Notes under the pieces: model-generated | Database searches by the model: none | What the model was told of the DNA's origin: nothing | The model's input: the letters and a program-made list of their open reading frames with translations, nothing else | Made by a program: the position numbers and the translations under genes | Shown: in pieces, positions 47,719-55,746 of the stretch | Layout: every line of letters starts with the position of its first letter | Position numbering within the stretch: the stretch's first letter is position 1 | Source: Gammaproteobacteria bacterium | GTDB lineage: Bacteria; Pseudomonadota; Gammaproteobacteria; Pseudomonadales; Pseudomonadaceae | Direction: 5' to 3' | DNA: 64,000 nt | Assembly (NCBI GenBank): GCA_018816095.1 | Contig: JAHIWP010000022.1 | Span: 1 to 64,000 of the forward strand

Positions 47719-48801
47719 TTACTTCGGCAGTTCAGCCTTTACGTTTTCCACGTAATAGTTCATCGAGGCCAGTTCGGCGTTGGTCGCCGCGACGCCGGCC
47801 GGGATTTTTTCTACGCCGCTCTGGTCCTTGATCGGGCCGGTGAACGGATGGAAAGCGCCGCTCTTGATGTCGGCGATGATCTGCTCGGCTTCGGCTTTGA
47901 CATCGGCCGGCACCAGGTCGCTGATGGGCAGGCGGATGGTGTCTTCAGCCAGACCGCCCCAGAAATCCTGAGACTTCCAGGTGCCGTCGATCACCGCCTG
48001 GGTGGATTTGACGTAGTGCGGGCCCCAGTCGTTGACGATCGAGGTGAGCACGGCCTTAGGCCCGAAGTGCGCCATGTCCGAGGCATAGCCCACGGAGTAA
48101 ACGCCACGACGTTCAGCGGTCTGGATCGGAGCCGGGCTGTCGGTGTGCTGGAATACTACGTCGACGCCTTGGTCGATCAGCGCGTTGGCGGCGTCGGATT
48201 CCTTGCCCGGATCGAACCAGGAGTTGACCCAAACCACTTTGATTTCGCTGCCGGGGTTGTACTTGTCCAGCGCCAGTTGGATGGCGTTGATATCGCGGAT
48301 GACTTCCGGGATCGGGAAGGAGGCGACGTAGCCGATCTTCTTGGTCTTGGTCATTTTCGCCGCGAGGAAACCGCCGACATAACGGCCTTCATAGGAGCGC
48401 GACAGGTAGGTGCCGAGGTTCTTGTCCTGCTTGTAGCCTGTGGCGTGCTCGAAGGTGACCTTGGGGAATTGCTTGGCCACTTTCAGCGTCGGGTTCATAT
48501 AGCCGAAGGAGGTGGTGAAGATCAGGTCATAGCCGCCCTTGGCCATGTTGCGGATCACCCGCTCGGCGTCGGCACCTTCCGGCACGTTTTCCACATAGCT
48601 GGTCTCAACCTTGTCGCCCAGCTCCTTGATCACCGCTTGGCGACCCTGCTCATGCTGGTAGGTCCAGCCATGGTCGCCAATCGGGCCAATGTAGACAAAG
48701 CCGACCTTCAACGGATCGGCGGCAACAGCACTGAGGGTGGCGCTAAAGCCAAGGGCGGCAACAAGGGCGCGCAGCAGGGGTTTTTTACTCTTCTCGAACA
48801 T
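47719..48801 (-). CDS. BMP-family substrate-binding protein of an ABC transporter
   Basis: A 360-residue periplasmic binding protein. Signal peptide about 1-28 (ALGFSATLSAVAA). PnrA/Med-like fold: KVGFVYIGPIGDHGWTYQHE, DLIFTTSFGYMNPTLKVA, IGYVASFPIPEVIRDINA and YASDMAHFGPKAVLTSIV. BMP proteins bind nucleosides or related ligands; given the adenine deaminase downstream, a purine is the best guess. Its permease and ATPase genes lie upstream on the same strand beyond a RAYT gene. Confidence 0.92.
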   Translation of the reverse strand: MFEKSKKPLLRALVAALGFSATLSAVAADPLKVGFVYIGPIGDHGWTYQHEQGRQAVIKELGDKVETSYVENVPEGADAERVIRNMAKGGYDLIFTTSFGYMNPTLKVAKQFPKVTFEHATGYKQDKNLGTYLSRSYEGRYVGGFLAAKMTKTKKIGYVASFPIPEVIRDINAIQLALDKYNPGSEIKVVWVNSWFDPGKESDAANALIDQGVDVVFQHTDSPAPIQTAERRGVYSVGYASDMAHFGPKAVLTSIVNDWGPHYVKSTQAVIDGTWKSQDFWGGLAEDTIRLPISDLVPADVKAEAEQIIADIKSGAFHPFTGPIKDQSGVEKIPAGVAATNAELASMNYYVENVKAELPK

Positions 48802-48868
48802 GGCTGATGGAACTCCGATGTGTGTGGGTACGTTGTTGTTAAGCAGCTATGAGTTGAATTGCAAAAAG

Positions 48869-48884
48869 CTGACCAACTGGACAA
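48869..48884. promoter_or_regulatory. RutR-like operator upstream of the BMP gene
   Basis: CTGACCA-AC-TGGACAA matches the RutR consensus TTGACCANNTGGTCAA at 12 of 14 defined positions. It lies 68 bp upstream of the BMP start. A RutR-like regulator is encoded at 54931-55602. Confidence 0.55.
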
Positions 48885-48910
48885 TTAGCGCGTAATGCCG
48901 CGCTATTACG

Positions 48911-48936
48911 CAGAACCCCGCCGGAGCGGGGTTCTG
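48911..48936. terminator. Hairpin in the BMP upstream region
   Basis: CAGAACCCCG pairs with CGGGGTTCTG around CCGGAG. No T-tract follows on either strand. It may end read-through from the permease side. Confidence 0.5.
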
Positions 48937-49004
48937 AGGTGGTGCTGTGCTGGTGCGTAAGGTGCAGGTCGTGCTGCCTGCTGGTGCGGTGTTGCTTTGA
49001 GGGC

Positions 49005-49065
49005 GTCGCGGCTAAAGCCCCTCCCACAGGTATGTGTGATCTGTGGGAGGGGCTTTAGCCGCGAC
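49005..49065. repeat. Inverted REP pair, family A, left of RAYT gene
   Basis: GTCGCGGCTAAAGCCCCTCC and its complement, 15 bases apart, 62 bp before the RAYT gene at 49128. Confidence 0.93.
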
Positions 49066-49127
49066 TGGCGATAGTGCGGTTCAAGCAGCTATAACCTCTG
49101 CAGAGAAAATTATCTGGAGGCAACGGA

Positions 49128-49577
49128 ATGCCCCATTCAAAGCAGCTACGCCTCGGCCGTTTTTCCGAGGATCAGCGGGTCTACTTGCTGACCGCGACAG
49201 TCGAGAAGCGAGAGCCGATCTTCGCGGATTTCCAGCTTGGTCGCCTGCTGATTGCTGAGCTAAGAGCGGCCCATTGCGATGGTCTGGTTGAGTCTTTGGC
49301 GTGGGTGGTGATGCCTGACCATCTGCACTGGCTGCTGGTGCTGCAGCGTGGCTCGATCAGCGAATTGATGCGCCGGGTTAAAGGCCGCAGTGCTCGGCAG
49401 ATTAATTCGCTTGCGCATCGAAGTGGCCGGTTGTGGCAAGACGGTTTCCATGACCATGCGCTCCGCCACGAAGAGGATGTGTTGCCAGTTGCGCGTTATA
49501 TCGTGGCTAACCCTTTGCGGGCGGGTCTGGTGAAACGGGTCGGTGATTACCCGCTGTGGGATGCGGTGTGGCTGTAA
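49128..49577 (+). CDS. REP-associated tyrosine transposase (RAYT), copy 1
   Basis: A 149-residue Y1/TnpA_REP-type transposase. The histidine motif is VVMPDHLHWLL (HUH-like) and the C-terminal tyrosine helix is ARYIVANPLRAGLVKR. REP sequences of family A flank it on both sides, the classic REPtron layout. It lies on the opposite strand within the nucleobase locus, between the second permease and the BMP gene. It looks intact. Confidence 0.92.
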   Translation: MPHSKQLRLGRFSEDQRVYLLTATVEKREPIFADFQLGRLLIAELRAAHCDGLVESLAWVVMPDHLHWLLVLQRGSISELMRRVKGRSARQINSLAHRSGRLWQDGFHDHALRHEEDVLPVARYIVANPLRAGLVKRVGDYPLWDAVWL

Positions 49578-49582
49578 AAGCT

Positions 49583-49673
49583 GTCGCGGCTAAAGCCCCT
49601 CCCATAAGTCAGCGATGACCTGTGGGATAGCTGGGCGGCACTTCGTTTTTGTGGGAGGGGCTTTAGCCGCGAC
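49583..49673. repeat. REP pair, family A, right of RAYT gene
   Basis: A GTCGCGGCTAAAGCCCCTCC arm 5 bp after the RAYT stop and a GTGGGAGGGGCTTTAGCCGC arm further on. The spacer contains CTGGGCGGCAC, the complement of the extension seen at 8037 and 58210. Confidence 0.92.
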
Positions 49674-49685
49674 AAGGTAAAAGCA

Positions 49686-50612
49686 TCAGTGCCCCGGCTG
49701 CCAGGGCTTGCCCAGCGATACGGGGGCGAATAGCCGCGTTTTGATTGCGTCCCGCGAGAGCAGTACCAACACCAGAATGGTCGCCACATAGGGCAGCATC
49801 GCCAGCAGGTTGGAAGGGATCGACAGGCCGATGCCCTGTGCCACCAGATGGATGATGCTGGCCAAGCCGAACAGGTAAGCACCGAGCAGCACACGGAATA
49901 CCCGCCAACTGGCGAATACCACTAGAGCGAGGGCGATCCAGCCGCGGCCGGCGGTCATGTTTTCCGCCCACATCGGCGTGTAGGCCAGCGACAGGTAACC
50001 GCCCGCCAATCCAGCCATCGCCCCACCGAACAGCACCGCCAGGGTTCGCACACGCAGCACAGGCAGGCCCATGGCGCTGGCGGCGTCTGGGTTTTCGCCG
50101 ACCGCCTGGATGATCAGGCCGATGCGGCTTTTCAGCAGCACCCAGGCCACCAAGCCGAACAGGGCAAAGGACAGGTAAACCAGAATGTCCTGGGCAAACA
50201 GCATGCGCCCGATCAACGGGATTTCGCTGAGCAACGGAATGGCGATGGGCTCGAAACCGGCCAGCGGTTTGCCGACCCAGGCGGCGCCGACAAAGGTCGA
50301 TAGGCCCACACCGAAGATGGTCAACGCCAGCCCGGTGGCCACCTGATTGGCGTTAAAGCCCAGCGCCACGGCGGCGAACAGCATCGACAACAGCATGCCA
50401 GCGGCCATCGCCAGCAGCACGCCAAGCCACAGGTTGCCGGTGCTCAGGGCGACGATAAAACCGATCACCGCGCCGAACAGCATCATGCCTTCCTGGCCTA
50501 GGTTGAGCACGCCGCTCTTCTCGCAGATCAGTTCACCCAGCGCCACCAGCAGCAGCGGCGTACCGGTGCGCACCATGGCGTAGAAAATATTGCTTAGTAG
50601 GTCGAGATCCAT
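49686..50612 (-). CDS. ABC transporter permease (second), nucleoside/BMP type
   Basis: A 308-residue inner-membrane permease of the BPD_transp_2 family, about eight helices: LLLVALGELICEKSGVLNLG at the start (E-K-S-G-V-L-N-L-G is the family hallmark), MGLPVLRVRTLAVLFGGAMA and the coupling region near the end. It pairs with the permease at 50738-51835. A REP pair fills the gap between them. Confidence 0.92.
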   Translation of the reverse strand: MDLDLLSNIFYAMVRTGTPLLLVALGELICEKSGVLNLGQEGMMLFGAVIGFIVALSTGNLWLGVLLAMAAGMLLSMLFAAVALGFNANQVATGLALTIFGVGLSTFVGAAWVGKPLAGFEPIAIPLLSEIPLIGRMLFAQDILVYLSFALFGLVAWVLLKSRIGLIIQAVGENPDAASAMGLPVLRVRTLAVLFGGAMAGLAGGYLSLAYTPMWAENMTAGRGWIALALVVFASWRVFRVLLGAYLFGLASIIHLVAQGIGLSIPSNLLAMLPYVATILVLVLLSRDAIKTRLFAPVSLGKPWQPGH

Positions 50613-50671
50613 ATTTGCAGCCTCAGGCGCGTGCTAAATGTGCAGGAGAAAAGGTGATGTCGATACGGGGT

Positions 50672-50735
50672 GTGGGAGGGGCTTTAGCCGCGACGATTTC
50701 AAGCGAAGCACTGTCGCGGCTAAAGCCCCTCCCAC
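50672..50735. repeat. Inverted REP pair, family A
   Basis: GTGGGAGGGGCTTTAGCCGC and its complement, 18 bases apart, in the 125-bp gap between the two permease genes and ending 2 bp before the first permease stop. Confidence 0.93.
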
Positions 50736-50737
50736 GG

Positions 50738-51835
50738 TTAGGTGGTCGCCTCAGTGAGCTTCTCGCGCTGCGCCCACTTCAATTTCAGCCGTGGCCGATA
50801 AAGGATCAGCACGTCACAGGCGAGCAGGAAGAACAGCATCATTCCCTGGAATAGCTGGGTGATCGCCTGGGGCAGGTTCATGGTCATCTGCGCGTTCTCG
50901 CCGCCCAGATACAGCAGCGCCATCAACAGGCTGGCGAAGACGATGCCGAGCGGATTGAGCCTGCCGAGAAAGGCCACGGTAATAGCCGCATAGCCATATC
51001 CGGGCGAAACCTGTGGCACCAGTTGGCCAATCGGCCCGGCCACTTCACCGACACCCGCCAGCCCCGCCAGGCCGCCGCTGACCAGCAGGGCAAACCACAC
51101 CAGGCGCTTCTCGCGAAAGCCGACAAAACCAGCGGCGCGGCGGTCGAGGCCGAGCACCTTGATCTGGAAACCGAGAAAGCTCTTGTGCAGCAGCACCCAT
51201 ACCGCCACCAGCGCCAACAGGGCGAAGTACAAACCGGCATGCAGGCGACCGTCTTCACTGACTAGCGGCAGGCGGCTGGCATCGCCGAACATCGCTGACT
51301 CGGGGAAGTTGAAGCCGGCCGGGTCTTTCAGCGGGCCATGCACGAAGAACAGCAGCAGGTTCAGCGCGATGTAATTGAGCATGATGCTGGTGAGGATTTC
51401 GTTGGCATTGAACTGCGTGCGCAGCCAGGCGGTCAGGCCGCCCCAGGCCGCGCCGGCGGCTATGCCGGCGAGCACCACCCAAACCAGCGCCCAGCGGCTG
51501 TCCCAGTCGATAATCTGAATCGCCATGGCGCTGCCGGCCAGCGCGCCGAGCAGCAGCTGGCCTTCCGCGCCGATATTCCAGATGCGCGCCTGGTAGGCCA
51601 CAGCTAGGCCTAGGGCGCAGAGCAGAATCGGCAGCGCTTTGACCAACAGTTCCGATACCCCGTACCAGTCGGCCAGTGGTGCAACCAGCAGGGTATGTAG
51701 CGTTTCCAGCGGGTCATGGCCGAGCAGGGCGAATAACAGCGCGCCGCTGCACAGAGTCAGCACCGCGGCGAGCAGCGGCGATAGCCAGAGCATGGCGCGC
51801 GATTGCTGGCCACGCGGTTCGAGGGATAACAGCAT
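50738..51835 (-). CDS. ABC transporter permease (first), nucleoside/BMP type
   Basis: A 365-residue membrane permease. About nine helices with AYQARIWNIGAEGQLLLGAL (the I-W-N-I-G-A-E-G-Q hallmark of this branch), FNANEILTSIMLNYIALNLL and GYGYAAITVAFLGRLNPLG. It forms a heterodimeric channel with the second permease. It starts 11 bp after the ATPase gene, so these are one transcript. Confidence 0.92.
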   Translation of the reverse strand: MLLSLEPRGQQSRAMLWLSPLLAAVLTLCSGALLFALLGHDPLETLHTLLVAPLADWYGVSELLVKALPILLCALGLAVAYQARIWNIGAEGQLLLGALAGSAMAIQIIDWDSRWALVWVVLAGIAAGAAWGGLTAWLRTQFNANEILTSIMLNYIALNLLLFFVHGPLKDPAGFNFPESAMFGDASRLPLVSEDGRLHAGLYFALLALVAVWVLLHKSFLGFQIKVLGLDRRAAGFVGFREKRLVWFALLVSGGLAGLAGVGEVAGPIGQLVPQVSPGYGYAAITVAFLGRLNPLGIVFASLLMALLYLGGENAQMTMNLPQAITQLFQGMMLFFLLACDVLILYRPRLKLKWAQREKLTEATT

Positions 51836-51846
51836 GGAAAACTCCG

Positions 51847-53421
51847 TCAGCTCAGGCTGGCAGCAGGCGCTGCGAGCGGGCTTGTGATAGGGGGCAGCAC
51901 AGCGAATTCGCCGGCCATCCAGCGGCCGACTTCTACTGCTTCAGTTTCTGCGGTGGCGGCCAGGGGCGAGAGCTTGCCGCTGCACAGCGCGCCGATGCGG
52001 TCGCTGATCTGGAACAGCTCGTCGAGGTCTTCGGAGATCACCAGAATCGCCGCGCCGGCATCGCGCAGGGCAATCAGCGCGCGATGAATCGCCGCCGCCG
52101 CGCCAACGTCCACGCCCCAAGTCGGGTGCGCCGCCACCAGCAATTTGGGGTTCTGTAGGATTTCGCGGCCGAGGATAAATTTCTGCAGGTTGCCGCCGGA
52201 CAGGCTGCGCGCGGGCGCATCGGCATCTGGGGTTTTCACCGCAAAGCGCTGAATGATCTGCTCAGCCAGCGCGCGCACCTTGCTGCGCTGAATCAGCCCC
52301 TTACTCAGCAGGCCTTGCTGAAAGGCGGTGAGCAGGGCGTTGTCGGCCAGGCTCATATCCGGCACCGCACCATGTCCCAACCGTTCAGCTGGGACAAAGG
52401 CCAGCCCCAGTTTGCGTCGCGCATCCGGGTACAGATCGGCAATCGGCTGCGTGTCCAGGCTGATGCGTTCTCGCTCGTTGCGCGGCAGTCGTGTTTCCCC
52501 ACTGAGCAGGGCGAGTAGTTCGTCCTGGCCGTTACCCGCAACGCCAGCGATACCAACGATCTCGCCGCTGCGCACGTCCAGGCGAATGTGGCTGAGGGTG
52601 CAGCCGAACGGGTCCGCATTGCGCCAGCTGAGGTCATCCACCCGCAGGCGCGGCAGGCCGCCCTCGGCTTTCGGATAGCTGCTTTCCAGGCCTTCGGCGT
52701 CGCCAACCATCAACCGCGCCAGTTGCAGATCGCTGCACTCGGCCGGCACGCAATGCCCGGACACTTTGCCGCCGCGCAGCACCGTGGCGCTCTGGCACAG
52801 CGCGCGTACTTCGCCAAGCTTGTGGCTGATAAACAGAATGCTGCAGCCTTCACTGGCCAGACGGCGCAGGGTTACGAACAACTCGTCGGCCTCCTGTGGG
52901 GTCAGCACCGAAGTCGGTTCGTCGAGGATCAGCAGTTTGATGTCCTGCATCAGGCAACGGACGATTTCCACCCGCTGCCGTTCACCGATGGACAGACTGT
53001 GCACCAGCCGGCCCGGTTCCAGGGCCATGCCGTAACGCTGGGAAACCTCGCGGATTTTCGGCTCCAGCTGCTTCGGCGTGCCGGCCGCCGCACCCATGGC
53101 CAAGGCGATGTTCTCTGCCACTGTCAGGGTTTCAAACAGCGAGAAATGCTGGAACACCATGCCTACGCCAAGGCTTCGCGCCATGGCCGGGTCGCGCATC
53201 TTCAGCGGTTCACCCTGCCAGCGAATCTCGCCGCTGTCGGGCTGAGTGACGCCGTAGATGATCTTCATCAGGGTGCTTTTGCCGGCACCGTTCTCGCCGA
53301 GCAGCGCATGGATTTCCCCAGGTGCGATGCTCAGGTCGATACGGTCGTTGGCCAGGCAGCCGGGGTAGCGCTTGCTGATACCGCTCAGCTGCAAGCGTGG
53401 AACAGAAGGTGAACTGGACAT
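51847..53421 (-). CDS. ABC transporter ATPase, duplicated, nucleoside/BMP type
   Basis: A 524-residue protein with two ATPase halves in the RbsA/YufO layout. Half 1: Walker A LLGENGAGKSTLMK, signature LSIGERQRVEI, Walker B LLILDEPTSVL. Half 2: a degenerate Walker A (GVAGNGQDELLAL), signature RSLSGGNLQKFI and LVAAHPTWGVDVGA in place of a standard Walker B. Half 2 is thus likely catalytically weak, as is common in this family. First gene of the transport unit; a candidate regulatory site lies upstream. Confidence 0.93.
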   Translation of the reverse strand: MSSSPSVPRLQLSGISKRYPGCLANDRIDLSIAPGEIHALLGENGAGKSTLMKIIYGVTQPDSGEIRWQGEPLKMRDPAMARSLGVGMVFQHFSLFETLTVAENIALAMGAAAGTPKQLEPKIREVSQRYGMALEPGRLVHSLSIGERQRVEIVRCLMQDIKLLILDEPTSVLTPQEADELFVTLRRLASEGCSILFISHKLGEVRALCQSATVLRGGKVSGHCVPAECSDLQLARLMVGDAEGLESSYPKAEGGLPRLRVDDLSWRNADPFGCTLSHIRLDVRSGEIVGIAGVAGNGQDELLALLSGETRLPRNERERISLDTQPIADLYPDARRKLGLAFVPAERLGHGAVPDMSLADNALLTAFQQGLLSKGLIQRSKVRALAEQIIQRFAVKTPDADAPARSLSGGNLQKFILGREILQNPKLLVAAHPTWGVDVGAAAAIHRALIALRDAGAAILVISEDLDELFQISDRIGALCSGKLSPLAATAETEAVEVGRWMAGEFAVLPPITSPLAAPAASLS

Positions 53422-53466
53422 GGGCAGTGGCTCAGGAATGACAACTGACCTGGCTAAAGCAAAAAG

Positions 53467-53482
53467 CTGGCCAGTGAGTCAG
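53467..53482. promoter_or_regulatory. Weak RutR-like site upstream of the ATPase gene
   Basis: CTGGCCA-GT-GAGTCAG agrees with RutR consensus at about 9 of 14 positions. It shares GCAAAAAGCTG(A/G)CCA with the sequence upstream of the BMP gene (48861-48875), implying a common factor for the two units. Confidence 0.35.
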
Positions 53483-53583
53483 AAAAGCCGCTGCGCCGTG
53501 CTAGCCAATGCCTCGCCGTAACCCCATATCTACAGAAGGCTCCAGCTTGGTGCGCCGTCTTGAGGGTTGGTTCGTTTTGGCGC

Positions 53584-53686
53584 ATCGCGGGCAATAACTG
53601 GGCGCCCCCCCGCTCCTACAAGTGAGCGTGTGTGATCAGAGATTTTCGTAACGCTGCTGTCTCTGTAGGAGCGGGCTTGCCCGCGA
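53584..53686. repeat. REP sequences, family B
   Basis: A degenerate arm (ATCGCGGGCA...CGCTCCTAC, 53584-53619) and a clean GTAGGAGCGGGCTTGCCCGC arm (53664-53686) in inverted orientation, just beyond the 3' end of the second RAYT gene. Confidence 0.88.
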
Positions 53687-53709
53687 TAAATCCTGAGACC
53701 GGCGCACAT

Positions 53710-54168
53710 TCACAGCCACACCGCATCCCATAACGGGTAATCGCCAATGCGCTTCACCAGGCCGGCGCGTAGTGGATTGGCGACTATATAACGAGCCGCC
53801 GAATGCAGATCTTCATCCCGACGCAGCGCACGGTCGTGATAACCCGGCTGCCAAATTGGGCCGTGTGTGCCGAGGTGCTGATTGATCTGCCGTGCGCTGT
53901 TGCTTTTGATCCGGCGCATCAGTTCATCCAGAGAGCCTGTCTGCAGCTGGATAAGCCAGTGCAGGTGATCGGGCATCACCACCCAGGCCATAGACGTGAC
54001 CTGGTGTTGCTCATGGGCTGCGCGTAGTTCAGTGATCAGCAAGCGGGCCAGTTTGAAATCGCTGAATAGCGAACGGCGCTGCAGTAGGGTGCTGGTTAGC
54101 AGGTAAATGCGGTCCGGCTCTGAATAGCGGCCTCGCCGCAGGTTGCAACCATGGGGTTTTGTAGGCAT
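53710..54168 (-). CDS. REP-associated tyrosine transposase (RAYT), copy 2
   Basis: A 152-residue Y1-type transposase related to copy 1 (shared VVMPDHLHWL, DELMRRIK, ARYIVANPLRAGLVKR and the identical end GDYPLWDAVWL). Start set at MPTKPHG with GAGAGG seven bases upstream. It is flanked by family B REP sequences, not family A, so each transposase appears paired with its own repeat family. Confidence 0.92.
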   Translation of the reverse strand: MPTKPHGCNLRRGRYSEPDRIYLLTSTLLQRRSLFSDFKLARLLITELRAAHEQHQVTSMAWVVMPDHLHWLIQLQTGSLDELMRRIKSNSARQINQHLGTHGPIWQPGYHDRALRRDEDLHSAARYIVANPLRAGLVKRIGDYPLWDAVWL

Positions 54169-54199
54169 TCCATTGCCTCTCGTGGTGTATTGGATATTG

Positions 54200-54288
54200 A
54201 TCGCGGGCAAGCCCGCTCCTACAAAATAGTGCAAAAACTTCCATCTCGGTCACACCGCAACCCCTGTAGGAGTGGGCTTGCCCGCGAT
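54200..54288. repeat. Inverted REP pair, family B
   Basis: ATCGCGGGCAAGCCCGCTCC (54200-54222) and GTAGGAGTGGGCTTGCCCGC (54266-54288), on the 5' side of the second RAYT gene. Confidence 0.92.
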
Positions 54289-54346
54289 AATTCGTGAAAT
54301 AGGCAGCAAGCTCACAGCCACAATGAGGAAGCGTAGTGCAGTGAGT

Positions 54347-54931
54347 CTACTGCGCCTGTAATTCAACCCGGCCACGGCTGATATCCGCCAGCAGCCGTTG
54401 CAGTTCGGCAACCCTTGGTGCAGGTACAGCCAGGTGCAATTCGGCCCCCGTGGCGTCATAGGTTTCGCTTTCCAGCAGGCAGTCGAGGTCGCTGAGTCGC
54501 GCTTTGAGCAGCGGCAGTTCGGCGAACAGGCAGTGGCAGCGGTAGTGCTCACGGGCTACCAGCTCAACGCATGGTGCGGCTTGCAGGCATTTGTTGGCGC
54601 TGCCGCCGTAGGCGCGGGCCAGGCCGCCGGTGCCGAGCTGAATGCCACCGTACCAGCGGATGACCAGCACCGCGACCTGGTCCATTTCCTGCGCTTCAAT
54701 GGCCGCGAGTATCGGCCGCCCAGCCGTACCGCCGGGCTCACCGTCGTCACTGAAACGGTACTGCTGGCCGACCTTCCAGGCCCAGCAGTTATGGCTGGCG
54801 CTGGGGTCGCTGTGCGTGGTGATAAACGCCTGCGCCTCGGCCGCGCTGGTGACGGGCGAGGCGAGGGCTAGAAAGCGGCTTTTGCGAATCTCCTCGCGGT
54901 ACTCGCAAGGGCTAATCAGAGTGAACGGCAT
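54347..54931 (-). CDS. yigZ: YigZ/IMPACT-family protein
   Basis: A 194-residue protein: UPF0029 domain with KSRFLALASPV, ASHNCWAWKVG, FSDDGEPGGTAGRPIL and RWYGGIQLGTGGLARAYG, then a DUF1949-like C-terminal part. Eukaryotic IMPACT modulates Gcn1/Gcn2; the bacterial function is unclear. Its ATG overlaps the stop of the RutR-like regulator gene by one base, so it is translated as part of that transcript. Confidence 0.92.
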   Translation of the reverse strand: MPFTLISPCEYREEIRKSRFLALASPVTSAAEAQAFITTHSDPSASHNCWAWKVGQQYRFSDDGEPGGTAGRPILAAIEAQEMDQVAVLVIRWYGGIQLGTGGLARAYGGSANKCLQAAPCVELVAREHYRCHCLFAELPLLKARLSDLDCLLESETYDATGAELHLAVPAPRVAELQRLLADISRGRVELQAQ

Positions 54932-55602
54932 CAGGCGTCTTTGGCGGGAGGGGTCAGGCCGCAGCCCTTGAGGATGATAGTGATCAACTGCTCGGTCGCC
55001 TCTTCATAATCGGCTTTTACCAGGCGCGAGCGCCCGGTCACACGGCAAATCTGCGAGGCAAAGTCGGCGTAGTGTTGGGTGCCGCTCCAAATCAGAAAAA
55101 TCAGGTGCGCGGGGTCAACCGGGTCCATCTTGCCGGCGGCGCTCCAGGCGGCGAAGACCGCCGCGCGGCCACGAAACCAGGCCTGGTAGTCTTGGTCGAG
55201 CATCTGCGACAGGTGCTCGCCACCGCTGATCACTTCCATGGCATAGATGCGCGAGGCTTTCGGGTGGCGGCGCGAGAATTCCATCTTGGCGCGGATATAA
55301 CGCGCAATGGCGGCAGCGGGATCATCCTCGACGCTGACGGTGTTGAAGCTGTTGTCCCACAACTCGAGGATGTTCACCAACACCGCCTGATAAAGGCCCA
55401 GCTTGTTGCTGAAGTAGTAATGCAGGTTGGCCTTCGGCAGCCCGACGCTCTGCGCGATGGTGTTCATGCTGGTGCCTTTGAAGCCGTGCTTGGCGAACTC
55501 GTCTTCGGCAGCCTTGATGATTGCCTGTTCATTTTTCTGCCGAATACGCCCGGCCGGTTTGGCGTTCGGGTCGGCAATGTGCGCAAGTACTTCAACAGTC
55601 AT
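54931..55602 (-). CDS. RutR-like TetR-family regulator
   Basis: A regulator of about 223 residues. HTH: AIIKAAEDEFAKHGFKGTSM then SVGLPKANLHYYFSNKLGLY. The ligand domain has ARYIRAKMEFSRRHPKASRI and DPAHLIFLIWSGTQHYADFA, strikingly like E. coli RutR, the uracil/thymine-responsive regulator of pyrimidine and nitrogen genes. The start at MTVEVLAHIADP was preferred to one 13 codons upstream. It lies next to beta-alanine catabolism; beta-alanine arises from uracil breakdown. A TGGTCAG half-site at 55617-55623 may allow self-control. Confidence 0.88.
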   Translation of the reverse strand: MTVEVLAHIADPNAKPAGRIRQKNEQAIIKAAEDEFAKHGFKGTSMNTIAQSVGLPKANLHYYFSNKLGLYQAVLVNILELWDNSFNTVSVEDDPAAAIARYIRAKMEFSRRHPKASRIYAMEVISGGEHLSQMLDQDYQAWFRGRAAVFAAWSAAGKMDPVDPAHLIFLIWSGTQHYADFASQICRVTGRSRLVKADYEEATEQLITIILKGCGLTPPAKDA

Positions 55603-55746
55603 GGGCGGTTCCGCAGTGGTCAGTTTGTCGGACGACAGCACTGATACCCCAGCGCCGCCGAGTAGACAAGCGCAAGGGCTGGAAAAAGCGCCTTCGCCTC
55701 TGTTTGGGCGGGGGCTGCACTGTTGTTGTGCGGGCTGTGGCCTGCC

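Larger units (their letters stand above)
48802..49127. other. 326-bp gap upstream of the BMP gene
   Basis: It contains the RutR-like palindrome (48869-48884), a GC-rich hairpin (48911-48936) and an inverted REP pair (49005-49065); each is listed separately. It is expected to hold the BMP promoter. Confidence 0.7.
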
